From Linnemannia schmuckeri (Eukaryota; Mortierellomycota; Mortierellomycetes; Mortierellales; Mortierellaceae): a stretch of 64,000 nt of DNA. Below are positions 1 to 12,124 of the stretch, in pieces. Made by a program: the position numbers and the translations under genes. The stretch lies in contig JANATG010000023.1 of NCBI GenBank assembly GCA_029449235.1, forward strand, positions 1-64,000. Reading direction: 5' to 3'. A model generated the notes under the pieces. The model saw nothing but the letters and a program-made list of their open reading frames with translations, did no database searches and had not been told where the DNA came from. The first letter of the stretch is position 1, and each line of letters starts with the position of its first letter.

Positions 1-905
1 CCTAAAAAACCCTAAAAAACCCTAAAAAACCCTAAAAAACCCTAAAAAAACCCTAAAAAACCCTAAAAAACCCTAAAAAACCCTAAAAAACCCTAAAAAA
101 CCCTAAAAAACCCTAAAAAACCCTAAAAAACCCTAAAAAACCCTAAAAAACCCTAAAAACCCTAAAAAAACCCTAAAAAACCCTAAAAAACCCTAAAAAA
201 CCCTAAAAAACCCTAAAAAACCCTAAAAAACCCTAAAAAACCTAAAAAACCCTAAAAAACCCTAAAAAACCCTAAAAACCCTAAAAAACCCTAAAAAACC
301 CTAAAAAACCCTAAAAAACCCTAAAAAACCCTAAAAAACCCTAAAAAACCCTAAAAAACCCTAAAAAACCCTAAAAAACCCTAAAAAACCCTAAAAAACC
401 CTAAAAAACCCTAAAAAACCCTAAAAAACCCTAAAAAACCCTAAAAAACCCTAAAAAACCCTAAAAACCCTAAAAAACCCTAAAAAACCCTAAAAAACCC
501 TAAAAAACCCTAAAAAACCCTAAAAAACCCTAAAAAACCCTAAAAAACCCTAAAAAACCCTAAAAAACCCTAAAAAACCCTAAAAAACCCTAAAAAAACC
601 CTAAAAACCCTAAAAACCCTAAAAAACCCTAAAAAACCCTAAAAAACCCTAAAAACCCTAAAAAACCCTAAAAACCCTAAAAAACCCTAAAAACCCTAAA
701 AAACCCTAAAAAACCCTAAAAAACCCTAAAAAACCCTAAAAAACCCTAAAAAACCCTAAAAAACCCTAAAAAACCCTAAAAAAACCCTAAAAACCCTAAA
801 AACCCTAAAAAACCCTAAAAAACCCTAAAAAACCCTAAAAAACCCTAAAAAAACCCTAAAAAACCCTAAAAAACCCTAAAAAACCCTAAAAAACCCTAAA
901 AAACC
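1..905. repeat. Telomeric repeat array, unit CCCTAAAAAA
   Basis: About 90 tandem copies of a 10-base unit, C-rich strand reading inward, so the G-rich strand would be TTTTTTAGGG running to the chromosome end on the left. Most units are exactly ten bases. Nine-base units (five A) and eleven-base units (seven A) are interspersed, notably near 155-170, 455-470 and 590-690. The inner edge decays over about 900-935 through units such as CCCTATAAA and CCCTGAAA. Position at the very start of the window and orientation both fit a true telomere rather than an internal block. Confidence 0.95.
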
Positions 906-3896
906 CTATAAACCCTGAAATCCCTACAAAACTCCAACATGGCTCTAAAACTTAGAAAACTCGTTTTTAATCCGGAAATTCAATTGCTCTAATTTCCAAC
1001 AAATAAGCTCACAAAATTCTTTTCCATGTTCCGTCCTAAGTACTAATCTAATCCACGAAATTGTTCTAAACCCCTCGTATTACTTTAACTTTGTTCGCCT
1101 TTGTAGCCTACAAGCAAAATGGATCATATAGGACTCCTCTGAGTAATCAGCCTTATGAAACACTTTATCTAAAGTGTTATTTGAATTCAATTTTTCAAAT
1201 TTAGCTAACAATACACGTTTTCATTGATCAAAATGCTTATAGAAGTTATGACTCCATAGCGCTGGTGATCTTCGTTGGTCATTAGACTCAATCAATGACC
1301 TTTTATTTTCCTTATTGGCATTGTATTCTAGATTTCTCTATTATGCATCATGGAAATGTTCAAGCCCTCACTTCCTTCTTACAAATATTTAATGCAACAA
1401 TGATTTACTTGGGTTATCATGGAATCATCTTATGTCCAAATGTTTAGATCGCTTTGAATGTTTATGGATACCCAATAGGATAGCGGGGCAATGCAAAAAC
1501 CTTTAAAAGAGAGAAAGGACCACCCAAGGTGTTCTCTAAAGTAAATGGATCATCTTATAGTAGTGGAGAAAGTTGGCATGCATTCCGGTTTTATCGCATC
1601 ATTAATCTGTCCGGGTAAGAGCAATGAACTACGTAGTGAAGCTCCGGTACACCCGATGCCCTCAACCCCCATCCACGTTCCTCAATTTAAAAGTGAGAGT
1701 ATTACAAGTAGATAATATTTAACCTAGTAACCTTCTCAATGTCACCATCTACACAATCCGTACTTGATTCGAGCCGGAGACTCTCGCTATTATTTTCCTT
1801 TAGTTGTGTATAATTGTATTCTGGTTTTCAACAATGTTTTCAACCTACCATGCTTATTATCTTTGACTCTTATTTATTAGATCTTAGTTAAACACAATCT
1901 CTCAATGGATTTGTTAGACTCATACTAGTCCTTTCTTCATCCTTTCTCCTTTACAGATATTACACTTTCTGTCCATATTAATATTTCCGAATGGTTTGGT
2001 AATGGGCGAGGTAAGTATATCACTCAATAGCAGTCATGGTCTATGGCTTAACTAATTAATAGTTTTGCCAAGATTATTTTTATTATGCCAATGTTATCAA
2101 CTACTCGCGCCAACATGAGGCGGTGTCCCACTTTGTGTACTCTACGGGGTTGGAGCTATATATATAAGTGTATCTGGACGCCTTTTTAGTCAACGATAGA
2201 ATGCTGTATCCACTAGATATTAAAGCGCACAGTGTTCAAGTAATCTGAACGTTGTTGGAAATCTTTTACAAGGTTATTCACGAAGGGATTCGTGAGTTTG
2301 TGTGGCTTACCTGCAGAAAAGGAAGCTGAGGAATACATAATTAGTCCAGAAGAAGTGAAACGCTATTTTTAAAACTCGATGGACATATCTTACCTATCAC
2401 GTCGAATGGCTTGGTCGCTTGGTCAAAGGAAGCGCTTGAAACGATGTTCTCTACGAAAATCCTACCTTATTTTTGACAGGGGAGGTTTTATGGAAGTTCA
2501 CCTGATGGTATTGCAATGACTGGGGGGTACTCTGGCATTTTCAAGGTCCTTCTTAGGCTCGATAATTTCTTCAGGTTGTGCTAGAGAAGACACCGAGGGA
2601 ACCACAACTGGAGAGTATATAACGGAACTAAGGCGACCTTTCATGGCTAACCCGGAGAAGGCAAACAATTCGATCTCTCTCCATCTCAAATTCTGTGAGC
2701 GGATGATATTGCTATAAATTGCTATAAAAGTATTGGTCGAACAATCACCAAGGTCGTTAACCAATACTTTTCTACAAACAATCATCCCTAAACCTCATCT
2801 TGTAATCCCATTGCAAAGGAAAGTCGACTTGGTAACGGGAACGGTCTTGAACACAGAATATATGGTGATAACCATTCGTTTAACCCAAGACAATCACACC
2901 CAAGAAATAAGCGGCATAAACCAACATGGGTCGGTCCCTACGAAATCACCGGCTCCTATCATGAAGAGAATCTCTTCTAAGCGACGGAATAGAAGTGGGT
3001 AACACGGCATAGTACCCACAGATAGTACACCTCAATGGACCTAAAAGATATTAGCTATCCTTTAAGGGTTCGAGCATACCACCAGGCTTTATTTAGGCTC
3101 GAAGATCCTCCTAAGGAACATGTTCATACAATCTTCGTTAGACGTGGAGTTGATTAAAGTAGCCTATGATGGTTATTTAGACGCCGACAATGACATCTTT
3201 TACAAGATAGTACGTAGGGTCTCATCGTAAAGAATTTGGTGATGAAACAGTACAAGGCTGGAGACCTTGCTATTAAAGTATCTCTGGATTATACCCGCGC
3301 CAAGAGGGTTTCTCCTATATTGGCTAACTTACTCCTATTTTAGAAAATAAGTTTATAGTCTTTCATGACATGACTCTTCCTACGATTGTAAACGTATAAC
3401 CACCGGAAATTGGCTGGCCTGGTATACCCTTCAAAACAAATCTGGAAAAATTGTTATCACAGTATCTCTTGGAGAGGAACGAAGGAGGGACAAAAGATAT
3501 TCGCCACAAGGTGTACAATAAGTTTGTCCAAATGTTGTAAAGCGCTGGGATTAGAAAAAGTCATGGGTCTTGAATGGAACATTCACGCATCGAGTGGAGC
3601 GTTACAAGGATTATGGGTATACTCGGATTGTGTTGAAACTTTATGGTCCATCGCTACGTCCATTATGGGAATATCAGGATCGAATTAACGAGGCATGAAA
3701 GTTTCTAAAGAGTTGTAAAACGTTCAAGTGTTCGCTTGAGATCCAATGGAAAGAAAGAGCCAACTGTGTTAACTTTATAGTAGCCGTATATTTCTCAAGA
3801 AAGAACTATTCGCTTATTACTCCCAAAAAGTATGGTTATATATGTCTAGTAAAGGATCCTCCAGTTCATTTCAAATTTATTGGCGAATTATTCCTT
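906..3896. other. AT-rich subtelomeric region, no intact gene
   Basis: Nearly 3 kb clearly richer in A and T than the gene-bearing part of the window. Only short open frames (under about 100 codons) occur, with no convincing starts or splice patterns. Between about 2640 and 3330 there are weak integrase-like scraps (separate entry). The stretch 906-2600 shows nothing I can name. It is probably old, mutated subtelomeric sequence. Confidence 0.6.
2640..3330 (+). pseudogene. Decayed retrotransposon integrase C-terminal scraps (tentative)
   Basis: Two short runs resemble the C-terminal part of LTR-retrotransposon integrases. At about 2913-2980 a frame reads KRHKPTWVGPYEI, like the 'W-x-GP(F/Y)-x-I' signature of Ty3/gypsy integrases, followed after a frame change by VHLNGPKRY near 3030, like the usual 'V-H-x-x-R-L-K' ending. 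At about 3233-3325 another frame reads KQYKAGDLAIKVSLDYTRAK, like the 'Y-x-x-GD-L-V' stretch that normally lies upstream. The order is not colinear and frames are broken, so these may be separate insertions or chance. I found no long terminal repeats, protease or reverse transcriptase. Confidence 0.3.
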
Positions 3897-3898
3897 TA

Positions 3899-3921
3899 TC
3901 CCTTTGCTACATTAATTTTGC
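3899..3921 (+). repeat. Left terminal inverted repeat of the transposon
   Basis: 23 bases starting TCCCTTTGCTAC, preceded by TA at 3897-3898. It pairs with 5597-5619 with one mismatch. Confidence 0.88.
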
Positions 3922-4195
3922 ACAGATCTAAATGCAAACGCCAATTGTTCCCTATTCTGCACAGCTGCCCTTTAAAAAAGACGCCAGAAGGTATTATTTT
4001 GTTTAGATTAATATTTTCACTTTGCACAGTGTGTGTATTGTTTAATTTGACACTTTTCGCCCCTGCCTCATGATGGATAAGTATCAAGTCATTCACGTCC
4101 TTCTTCCTCTCCCCATAGTATCCCTTCCTCTCTCCCTCTCCTCTCTTCCTCACGTTCACACCACTACAACTAGCCTCTCCCTTACCTGCAACATC

Positions 4196-5199
4196 ATGTC
4201 AGCTGTTAGACGCAGGAAGAACAACAAAATCGATAATCATACCCGCGAACGGATTGTCGATTTGGTTGTTGAGCATGGTCATACCCCATCAACAGTGGCC
4301 CACAGCTTCAACATTCCTCCCTCCATCATCAGAACCATTATCAAGACGTTCCTTGAATGTGATGGTCGTGTTGCCAAACTACCTAGAGGCGGTAACCGTC
4401 GCAGCAGGATCGAGATGGTACACGTTAACCTTCTCATAGAGAAGATGGACGAGTTCGCTGCTCTCACTGTTCAACAACTCGCTGACGAGTTGAATGAACA
4501 CCTCGAGTTCCAGGCCCCCTCGCCAGAAGCATTGTAAGTAAAGCCATTGACAAGCTCACGACATACAAACTCAAACTGATGAGGGCCGAGTCGGAGCGTT
4601 ACAACGACCAGCCACACGTGGATGAACGGCAGCAGTGGGCCCGACAAGTTATGGCCACAGCCGGCAACATGAACAGCTTTGTTTTCATTGATGAAGCATG
4701 CTTCAATCTTCACATCCACTGCAAGTATGGCAGAGAGCTGCCAGAGGCAGACGCGCCATTCAGAGAGTCCCCTACAACCGTGGGCCTAACATGTCTCTAC
4801 TTGTTGCTGTCGATCACACTGGAATCCTCGCGTACAATTTCAAGCGTGGTGCGTACAACCAGGAGTCATTCACCGAGTCTCTGCAAGACAAGCTCTTTCC
4901 CATTCTTCAAAAGTCCACCCCGCTATCTTCTGATGGATAACCCCAAGTTTTACAAGACCGAGAGAGTTAGAGATGCTATTGCCGACGCCGGCCACATCCA
5001 AAAACTCCTCCCTTCCTACAGCCCACACCTCAACGCAGCCGAGTCCGTCTTCAGTAGTATTAAGGTTCATGTTCACAAAGAGGTGGTCGAGGCTGAGACC
5101 CTTTCTGGCCACATAGCAAACGCCCTCGCACGGATCACTGCCACCATGGCAACCGGATGGATCCGCGGGTTGGACGAAACTTTGAGCTTTCCATCTTAG
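4196..5199 (+). pseudogene. IS630-Tc1/mariner-type DDE transposase, frameshifted
   Basis: The first frame begins ATG 4196 (MSAVRRRK) and gives a helix-turn-helix region of about 110 residues (RERIVDLVVEHGHTPSTVAH), stopping at 4537. The reading then moves to another frame near a run of five C at about 4515, to a third frame near 4735-4780 (LLVAVDHTGILAYNFKRGAY) and back near 4930. Catalytic landmarks are visible: FVFIDEA for the first aspartate (about 4680), LLMDN for the second (about 4933) and HLNAAESVF for the glutamate (about 5035). The last two are separated by 34 residues, a DD34E spacing. A further frame at 5157-5477 may be the original C-terminus; it runs into a GAG/GAA-rich simple repeat. 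With at least three frameshifts this copy is not functional. Confidence 0.82.
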
Positions 5200-5329
5200 G
5201 CCGCCGCCTTGGCGATTTGTATGACACTCGCCTGGCTCTTCCTTCTGGATATGAAGATCCCTATATAGAATACTTGGATATTGTGCAAAATCCAGATCTT
5301 GGAAACGAAGCAGAGGAGGAGATGGTGGA

Positions 5330-5412
5330 AGGAGAAGAGGTGATGGAGGAGGTGGAGGAAGAAGAGGAAGAAGAGGAAGAGGAAGAGGAGGAAGAGGGTG
5401 AAGAGGAAGAAA
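5330..5412 (+). repeat. GAG/GAA-rich simple repeat inside the transposon
   Basis: Purine-rich tract of GAG, GAA and GGA triplets. One frame would read an almost pure glutamate stretch downstream of the transposase. It may be part of the original transposase tail or a later microsatellite expansion. Confidence 0.7.
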
Positions 5413-5596
5413 CCCTTGTTCATTTACGTAGAAAGTACTCTCCTCTTGGCACCCGCTCGGGAAAAGTGCGAAGATGACAATATGACCTGCGCATTTTGAA
5501 AATATATGACTGTGAATAATTTTAAGTCACCAGCGCAAAGTTGAACCCATTGCTGGGCAGAAGAATTGTACCTGCGCATTTTTTATCCGAGGCAGA

Positions 5597-5619
5597 GCAA
5601 AATCAATGTAGCAAAGGGA
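5597..5619 (-). repeat. Right terminal inverted repeat of the transposon
   Basis: Reverse complement begins TCCCTTTGCTAC and matches the left end at 22 of 23 positions. It is followed by TA at 5620-5621, the second copy of the target duplication. Confidence 0.88.
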
Positions 5620-6205
5620 TAGTAAGTTAATATCTTGTGGTCACGAGCTTTAGCACGTTAATTGAACTACAACGAATTCGTTTCCTTTTTCTCGATGTAT
5701 CCACTTTCTATTATCCTTCTTCCCATAACCGCAATATCGAAAATAAAAACGACGCTGACAATTATAACAAAAGCAGTAGCGCAGCAATTGAACAATGACT
5801 GCCGCCATCTATCCGCCTTAATCTAAAGATCGCTCCCCAACTTGTAACTCATGCATTCATCTGTCCATCCAGTAAGCTTTTTGACTAAATCAACTTTCTT
5901 TGTCTTTCCTTTGCTCCTTTCCTTCGTGCCCACCCTCGCTATCAAAGTACATGCCTTCTTCTTTTTCACAGTCCCCACGTTTGCAAAAAGAATGAACAAT
6001 ATTTCTTGGTTTAATACGGCTCAAATACCGCGGCACAAGGCGCGTCTTTATAGACTGACACATGGCATGCTCCTTATTCTTCCATCAGGCTAGACTACAT
6101 AATTACTATCAATGGACGCTCAGGGGAATTTTTTTTAATGCAAGATATTTTTCATAAAGCACAGTTAAAAGTCACTTCCAACTGTAGGAATTTCTTCTAG
6201 TCGAT

Positions 6206-9200
6206 TTACTCGTGTTGGGAGTCGTTGGCGCGTAAATGTTGCTGAAGACATTCACTTGTTAAAGGCAGAAGAGAAGGTCCATGCGATGGCGATTGAGGGT
6301 GGTAGAGCTGTTGTTGTTGCTGCTGTTGCTGCAGAAGAGGGTGGACATGATGATGTGCTGTTGGACTGAAGTGGTCCTTGCGACGCTTCAATCCAGCAAA
6401 GGCAAGCGACGAGGACTCCATCGCAAAATCATCCATTCTTTTCCGCAATGGCTCGGATCCTGCTGACGCTGCCATACTGATAAGACTACCAAAGGTCCCT
6501 GTACTTTCCAAAGGATCGATTGAGTGTCGCGGGTCGCCAGAAGAGCCAGTGACAATGTTTTTGACTGTGGTTGTTGCCGTTGAGGTAATATTGACAGGGC
6601 CATTGAATTGGTTTGTTGATGATCTTGGCTCATTGTTGGTCGACTGCACGTTTGACGATGTGTCATTAAAATGGCGAGAGCCAGCTGGTATGGCAGAGTT
6701 GATAGCAGAGTTGTCGGTTGTCCCGAATGTGTTGGTGACCTTGCCTCGATCATCGATCTGGATGACAATTGTGATAGGCACCCGGATGACAAAATCTTTC
6801 AACTTCTGCACTGTCACTCGACGTTGAGTTGTAATTAGAGGATGGTCTGTTGAGTGATGTTGCTGTGCAGAAGTGGATGCGGATGATGCTCCGACGATAT
6901 TCCCGAGCCCTACAGCCGATGCTTTCTTCTTGAGTGCTCCAATGGCTCCAGCAACAAGACCTCCAGAGCGACCGCAGTTGTCAGTCGGAGTCGGTGGTGT
7001 ACGGTCACTGACGTTACTGGCACCGCTCAACGCGCTAGATGCGTGGGTTTGAGAAAGAGTCGAAAGTGTTCCTCCTCCTCCTGCTCCTATATTGCTGGTG
7101 CTGTTACCGCTTGTTGTGCTTCGGACGGTTCCCAACGACTCTTTCGAGCCTCTCCTCTCATACGCCATTCCAAGCCGCTTTAAACCAGGTTCTGTCCCGT
7201 ATTCTGATGTCAAACCGGCGCCGAAAGAATTGGTGGTGTTTGGGGGAGTCACTGGAGAAGAGTATGCTCCTCTGCTGCCATGGTGCTGAACAGCTGTTGT
7301 CAAGGTCGATGACAGTCCTGCTGCACTCAGTTGCGAAGATGCACCGTTGGCTGCAGGTCGGTCGAATGCCAGTGATAGATCCTGTCGGTCCCTCGCCTCT
7401 TGCAGTTGCTGCTCCTCGATAGCCTCCAAATCGATGTCCTCCTGTTCAGGCTCGCCTTCGTACTCAAGCATGTCAAGCGACAAACGAAAGCTGAGATAGT
7501 GCTTCACCTCGATTCTCGCCTTGGCCGGAGGACCACTTGGAATGGTAGTGGCAGTAGGTCCACCGCCACGACTGACGGTTCCCATCATCTCATATAGCGT
7601 CGGTTGAGACGGATAGTCAAATTCTGAACCAAAACCAATGCTAGACTCTGCTCCCGTGTTTCTTGGCAAGGAATAGTCGTATGCAGATGGCGCAATGGGC
7701 GAGGGGGTCTCTAAGGAGGGCCATGAGAACGTTTGTCGCAGGCGAGGGTTGTCCAAAGGCACAGGAACAAGAAGCATGAACGGCTGATTGCACTGAGTGT
7801 GTGCTGCAGGTGACAGGTCAATTGGCAAGGCGTGAGGGAGGGGTTGTGGAAGAGTCGATTGGAAAATCGAGCAATTGGATCCCTTGCGGCTAATCCATGG
7901 TTTCAAAGATTCCGTTGGACCCTGGCCTGAGGTGTGGATGGAGCCACGACGGCCCGCCTTTAGGAAGGAAGAAAGTGGTCCTGATGATCCTTCGTCTTGT
8001 GTGTTGCTCTCCCGGATTCTCGATTGCTGTAGTGGTTGGAGGTGAAAGTCACCAAGTGGACTCGATGTTAAGGGTTCAGAGGAGATCGATGAGTGCTGTT
8101 GAGCTGCTGCTTGGCGTTGTCGCTCCTTCTCATGCTCCTTTTCAGAGTACGAGTACACAGGCGCAAGCTGTACTTTGATGGACCGCGATGGCGCCTCATC
8201 CGTAGGTATCCTATGTATGTGTCAATGGTATAAATGTCGTGAGCGGGTCTCCTTCAGTAGCCAATACGACTGAATCGTCACGCTACGTGCAGAATTCATA
8301 ATGTAAAGTTGTTACCTGCAGCTTTCTTTTTGCCAAAACTCGCACTTGACCTTGCGAACGCGAATCTCCTTTCTCCATCCCTTACTTTGTATTGGCTTTA
8401 GTGGGTCGGGTGCTTCAACAACTCCTTGCTGCTTGCCTTTATCATCGGTCCTATCATCTGAACATGGGTACGCTGTCACTATCTCCATCATGTCATCTGG
8501 TCCGTGCTCATCTACTGCAGACCGAGAAGGCGAGGCAACATCGATGTCAGCCTGATGGCTCAAAGCTCTTGCTCTGCTAGGTCCTTGAGAAATCGGTTCA
8601 TTTATGGCGCCATGAGATGTTACAACAGTGTCGGGATCGGCAGAATATCTGCGGATTGGTACCGCTGCGGACTCTGCAAACTCGTAGCGTCGTCTGAGAG
8701 ACTCGTTCTTATTGATGTCCTGCTGAGTGATCTTGCGAATAGTAAGAGCGGCCTGGAAATTGCGAGGGTACCGATCGTCCTGTTGATGATGATGGTCCTT
8801 GCTATTGCGGCGACTGTGTCCTGTCACAAACTTGTCGCCAAAAATATTGCTGGCAGTCGATGCTAAAGTGTTACTGGATCCTTTGATCGGGACCAATCCT
8901 CCTGTCTTGTTACTTGGCACCAGCTGTGACGACTGAGCGTAGCCTGGAATAGGTATCATGGACGGAACTTGGATCTGCACTTGGATCCTGGCTCCTGGGA
9001 TGATCGCCTTGAGTCTTCGAGTGCTCGGCAATGTCGGCAGTGACATCATTGGCTGAGGCAGAAAAAAAGCAGGATTGGATGACGTCTTTGGTGTAGGTCG
9101 ACTGAAGTATAGCTTGAGTGTCCTGCGAGCAAGGAATGGGATAGGTTCTGGAATAGATGGTAATCGAACAGTAGACCGGACGGCAGAAGATGTAGCGTTA

Positions 9201-12124
9201 AACGCTACAGAAATTTGGTCCGCAGCCGCTATTGAACCATTTGAAGAACTTTCCGAATCGCCAGCGCTCTCCGATTGTTGGCCATGGTCCGCAACGCCTT
9301 GAGCCTGTTCTCCTTGTCTCGAATCAGGATAATGGCCAAGGTGTGTCTCTACCACTCTGGCTACCTCAGCAGCCTCCACAGCCGCAGAGGCGGCGGCAGC
9401 GGCAGCAGCTTCGGCAGCTTCCTGGGTCTTGCGGATGCTGTTTTGAATGTACTGTTCGTGCAGGGACGGTATGTTGAAGTCGCCCACCCCGGTGGTGCTC
9501 TTGGGTTTGTTTCCAACACGCAGCTTTCCAAATGCCTGAGCAATTGATTTCGCCTTCTTTGTCGATGCTAGGCGTTAAAAAGATAGATGAAACAATATGC
9601 GTTAGGACAACATTAAAAAGAGCTCAACGTATGGTTATGGCATCAAAGGTTTCTTTACCTCCGAATCCTTTGAGCAGCTTGCTGGAGCCTGAAGGGCTCT
9701 TGGATACTCTGGGTCGCCCGTGGTCCATGCTATTCGTTCCTGCAATAGCTCCCGAGGCGTTGGTGATCATGATGGTATTGTCATTAGGAATAACATTGCC
9801 ATCCTTGTCGACATCGTCCCATCGAAAGAGACACTTGGCCTCCAGCTCGTACCATACCATACCCATGGACCCTTCAAAGCTCTCTGGACGCACCTCGTTC
9901 CTGGTAACTGGAAGAAGCCACTCCCATCTCCATTCATCCATCGCCATGACTTGAGTCGCTGCGGTGTTGGGATGACTTTCAGTCCTGACGACCAGTCGTT
10001 CCTTGCCAGTCAAATGAGAGTGTTGGTTATACTGACTGTCCAAAGCAGAGCGTTCTGTTGGGGGTATTACGGGTTGAATATGCGAGCGTCTAAGGTATTG
10101 GAATTATCTCCGTGGGCTGTTGATGTTGCTGCTGTAGTGACCTCGATCTTGGTGGCGCTGCCAATGCTGCTACCGCAACCGCTGCCGCCGTAAAGCTTCC
10201 CTTGGCCATCCTGGAACCGAGCCTCCATATCTCCCCTTTCGACCTGTCGATACTGGAAGAAATTATTATCATCTTGTCCCAAACAGTTTGAGCCTAATGG
10301 TGAATTTCGACCTCGAATGAGAAAAGGTCTCGGCATGTCCATACAATGAACTCCTTGAGGCGCAGGTGCAGTGCCAGGGAGACAAAGTGAAACTTCTTGC
10401 CAAGTTGCCAAAGGATATGGAAAATCAATCGTCCAGACACAGGGTCGTTCCGTTAAGATCTCGGTTTGGTGTAGCTGAAAGGCAATTGACAGAACCGAGG
10501 GTCCAGTCAAGCGAAAGGATCGTTGTCCGGGAATGAGCGTGCTGTTCGGGTCCTTGATGTTGCTGCCATTTCCCTGGGCTGGGGATTCCTTTGCCTTCCT
10601 ACCAGTCTTTTTGTGGTGATCTTTGCCTAGATACACAAGTCTTGTCTTCCATATTGGTGTAGTTGTTTCTTTTGCGCTCGGCTGAAAGATATCCTTTTGT
10701 CGACTCAGTCGCTGGAGCTGCTGGAGTGGGAGGAGGGACTGTCGTCTGGGTCGCTCTCCAGGTGAGATTAAAAGCTGTGGCTGCGATGTAAAAGACTCCG
10801 ACAGCAGTAAATTGGGTTCTTCTTGCAAGACCTGTAGTATTATAATCTTGCTCCCCTTGTCCAAACCATAGCGCAGAGGGCACGTTGGCGAGTGTTGCGA
10901 CAGCAACCGCTTGCAGGATAGATCTTGCTCTAGTTTGGACACAGAGATGTACTCGGAAAATCGATTGGCCGTAGCCAGCGGACTATTGAATATCGAGAGT
11001 GGCACGACCTCGAAGGAGCCGAAGAAGTTTGATGAGGATGGCAAGCCGCGCGAGCGTCGGAGGTGCTGGAACTGAAGCTCGTCCTCTTCGATTGCCAATT
11101 GACTGGTTTGAGTTGAGGCGGGTGGAGTATGAACGAAAGAAACCGGGAAGGGTTGTTGAGAGAATGGTCTGGGTCGATGCGTTTGGGCCACTGGAGATGA
11201 GTTTACTGAGGATGATACAGAGGATGAGAAGAATGTCGGGTTGCGCGACCCTGTGATGGTCGCGACATTATTGTCGTGAGGGTCAAATCCACTGGGCTGA
11301 AGAATAAAGTTTGATTCGCCCACACTGGTGCTGACTTCACTTGGGACAGGCATAGCTGGAGAGGAGCCTTCTTCGAAGCGAGATACCACCAGATCTTCTG
11401 CCTTCTGAACGCGGGCAGTATCGCAGGAGATGGATGCTTCGGCCGATGAGACAGTCGATATCGATGCTATGGATCCTCGTCGAAAGCCTCGGGGATGGCT
11501 GCGTGTTAGTATCAAGACTGTACCTCTCTCGCCTTCGTCCTCGTCATCCTCCAGGTACAAATAACTATGGGTCGGGCTGATGATCGGTGTCGAAAGCTTG
11601 GCCGGAGTGTCCAATATTGGAACAGTGAGCTGCTGAGGTCCGTGCTGCACTAGGCTCGCCTGATGTGGTTTGCGATGGCCACCTAGGATTGTAATTCCCT
11701 GAATAGGCTCGTTATTGTTGTCAATGTGCTCTTGCTCTTCAAATGAAGGTGCAGTGCCTGGGTCTTGGTTGGACCCCTTCTTGTCCTCTTTCGCCACGGC
11801 AAAGTATGCTTCCTCATCCAGTGCCGTCAAGGTCTCTGCAGAATTGTCGACAAGGTCATCAGCCTCATGCGTGTGGATACTAGAGGCTGTTGTGGTCGAG
11901 ACACTAGTGTCAATTGTCGTATGGTATAATTGCTGGTGAGGCGAGTTTTCGGCTAATGCCAAGGTGTGGACAAGGGTATCGAGTAGAGTCGAAGAGGGTT
12001 TGAAATTGGTATCGACTGGACCTTTGGTAGGTGATTCTGGCGGAGGCGGAGAAAGAGAACCCCCGAGTGTCAAGTGAGGCAAGTCGTCTTGACCAGTGTC
12101 TGTTGAAATTCGTTCTTCTGTCAT
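6206..12124 (-). CDS. Large arrestin-like protein (ART family type)
   Basis: Four exons fit GT-AG rules and stay in frame: 12124-10071, 9984-9659, 9567-8316, 8210-6206, about 1,878 residues. The first 450 or so residues are low complexity. Arrestin-like beta-strand segments follow: SFRLTGPSVLSIAFQ and the following strand near the end of exon 1, the strongly arrestin-like PESFEGSMGMVWYELEAKC in exon 2, a C-domain-like stretch in exon 3 (LPSTRRLKAIIPGARIQVQI), and in exon 4 KHYLSFRLSLDML and FVIRVPITIVIQIDD. Long S/T/G-rich inserts separate the strands. Arrestin-related proteins recruit ubiquitin ligases to plasma-membrane transporters; that role here is inferred. The exon 1-2 junction is the least certain. 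An upstream open stretch (12570-12179) could be an extra in-frame exon joined by a 50-base intron, so the start may lie further up. Confidence 0.68.

Larger units (their letters stand above)
3899..5619 (+). mobile_element. Tc1/mariner-like DNA transposon, TIRs preserved, transposase broken
   Basis: A 1,721-base element bounded by terminal inverted repeats of at least 23 bases (3899-3921 and 5597-5619), both beginning TCCCTTTGCTAC and differing at a single position (A against G in the 16th base). Each end abuts TA (3897-3898 and 5620-5621), the target duplication of the IS630-Tc1-mariner superfamily. Inside the ends, weaker similarity continues (CAATT...TTCTGC...CAGC at about 3942-3965 and in inverted form near 5548-5567), suggesting subterminal transposase sites. 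It carries one transposase-like reading region on the + strand. The clean ends with a damaged coding region indicate a fairly recent, no longer autonomous copy. Confidence 0.88.

Noticed and set aside
1..905. A regular repeat array that could suggest CRISPR
   Set aside because: The unit is ten bases with no spacers. It is a telomere.
5157..5477. Separate acidic protein of 106 residues
   Set aside because: It lies inside the transposon and more likely represents the shifted end of the transposase plus a GAG/GAA microsatellite.
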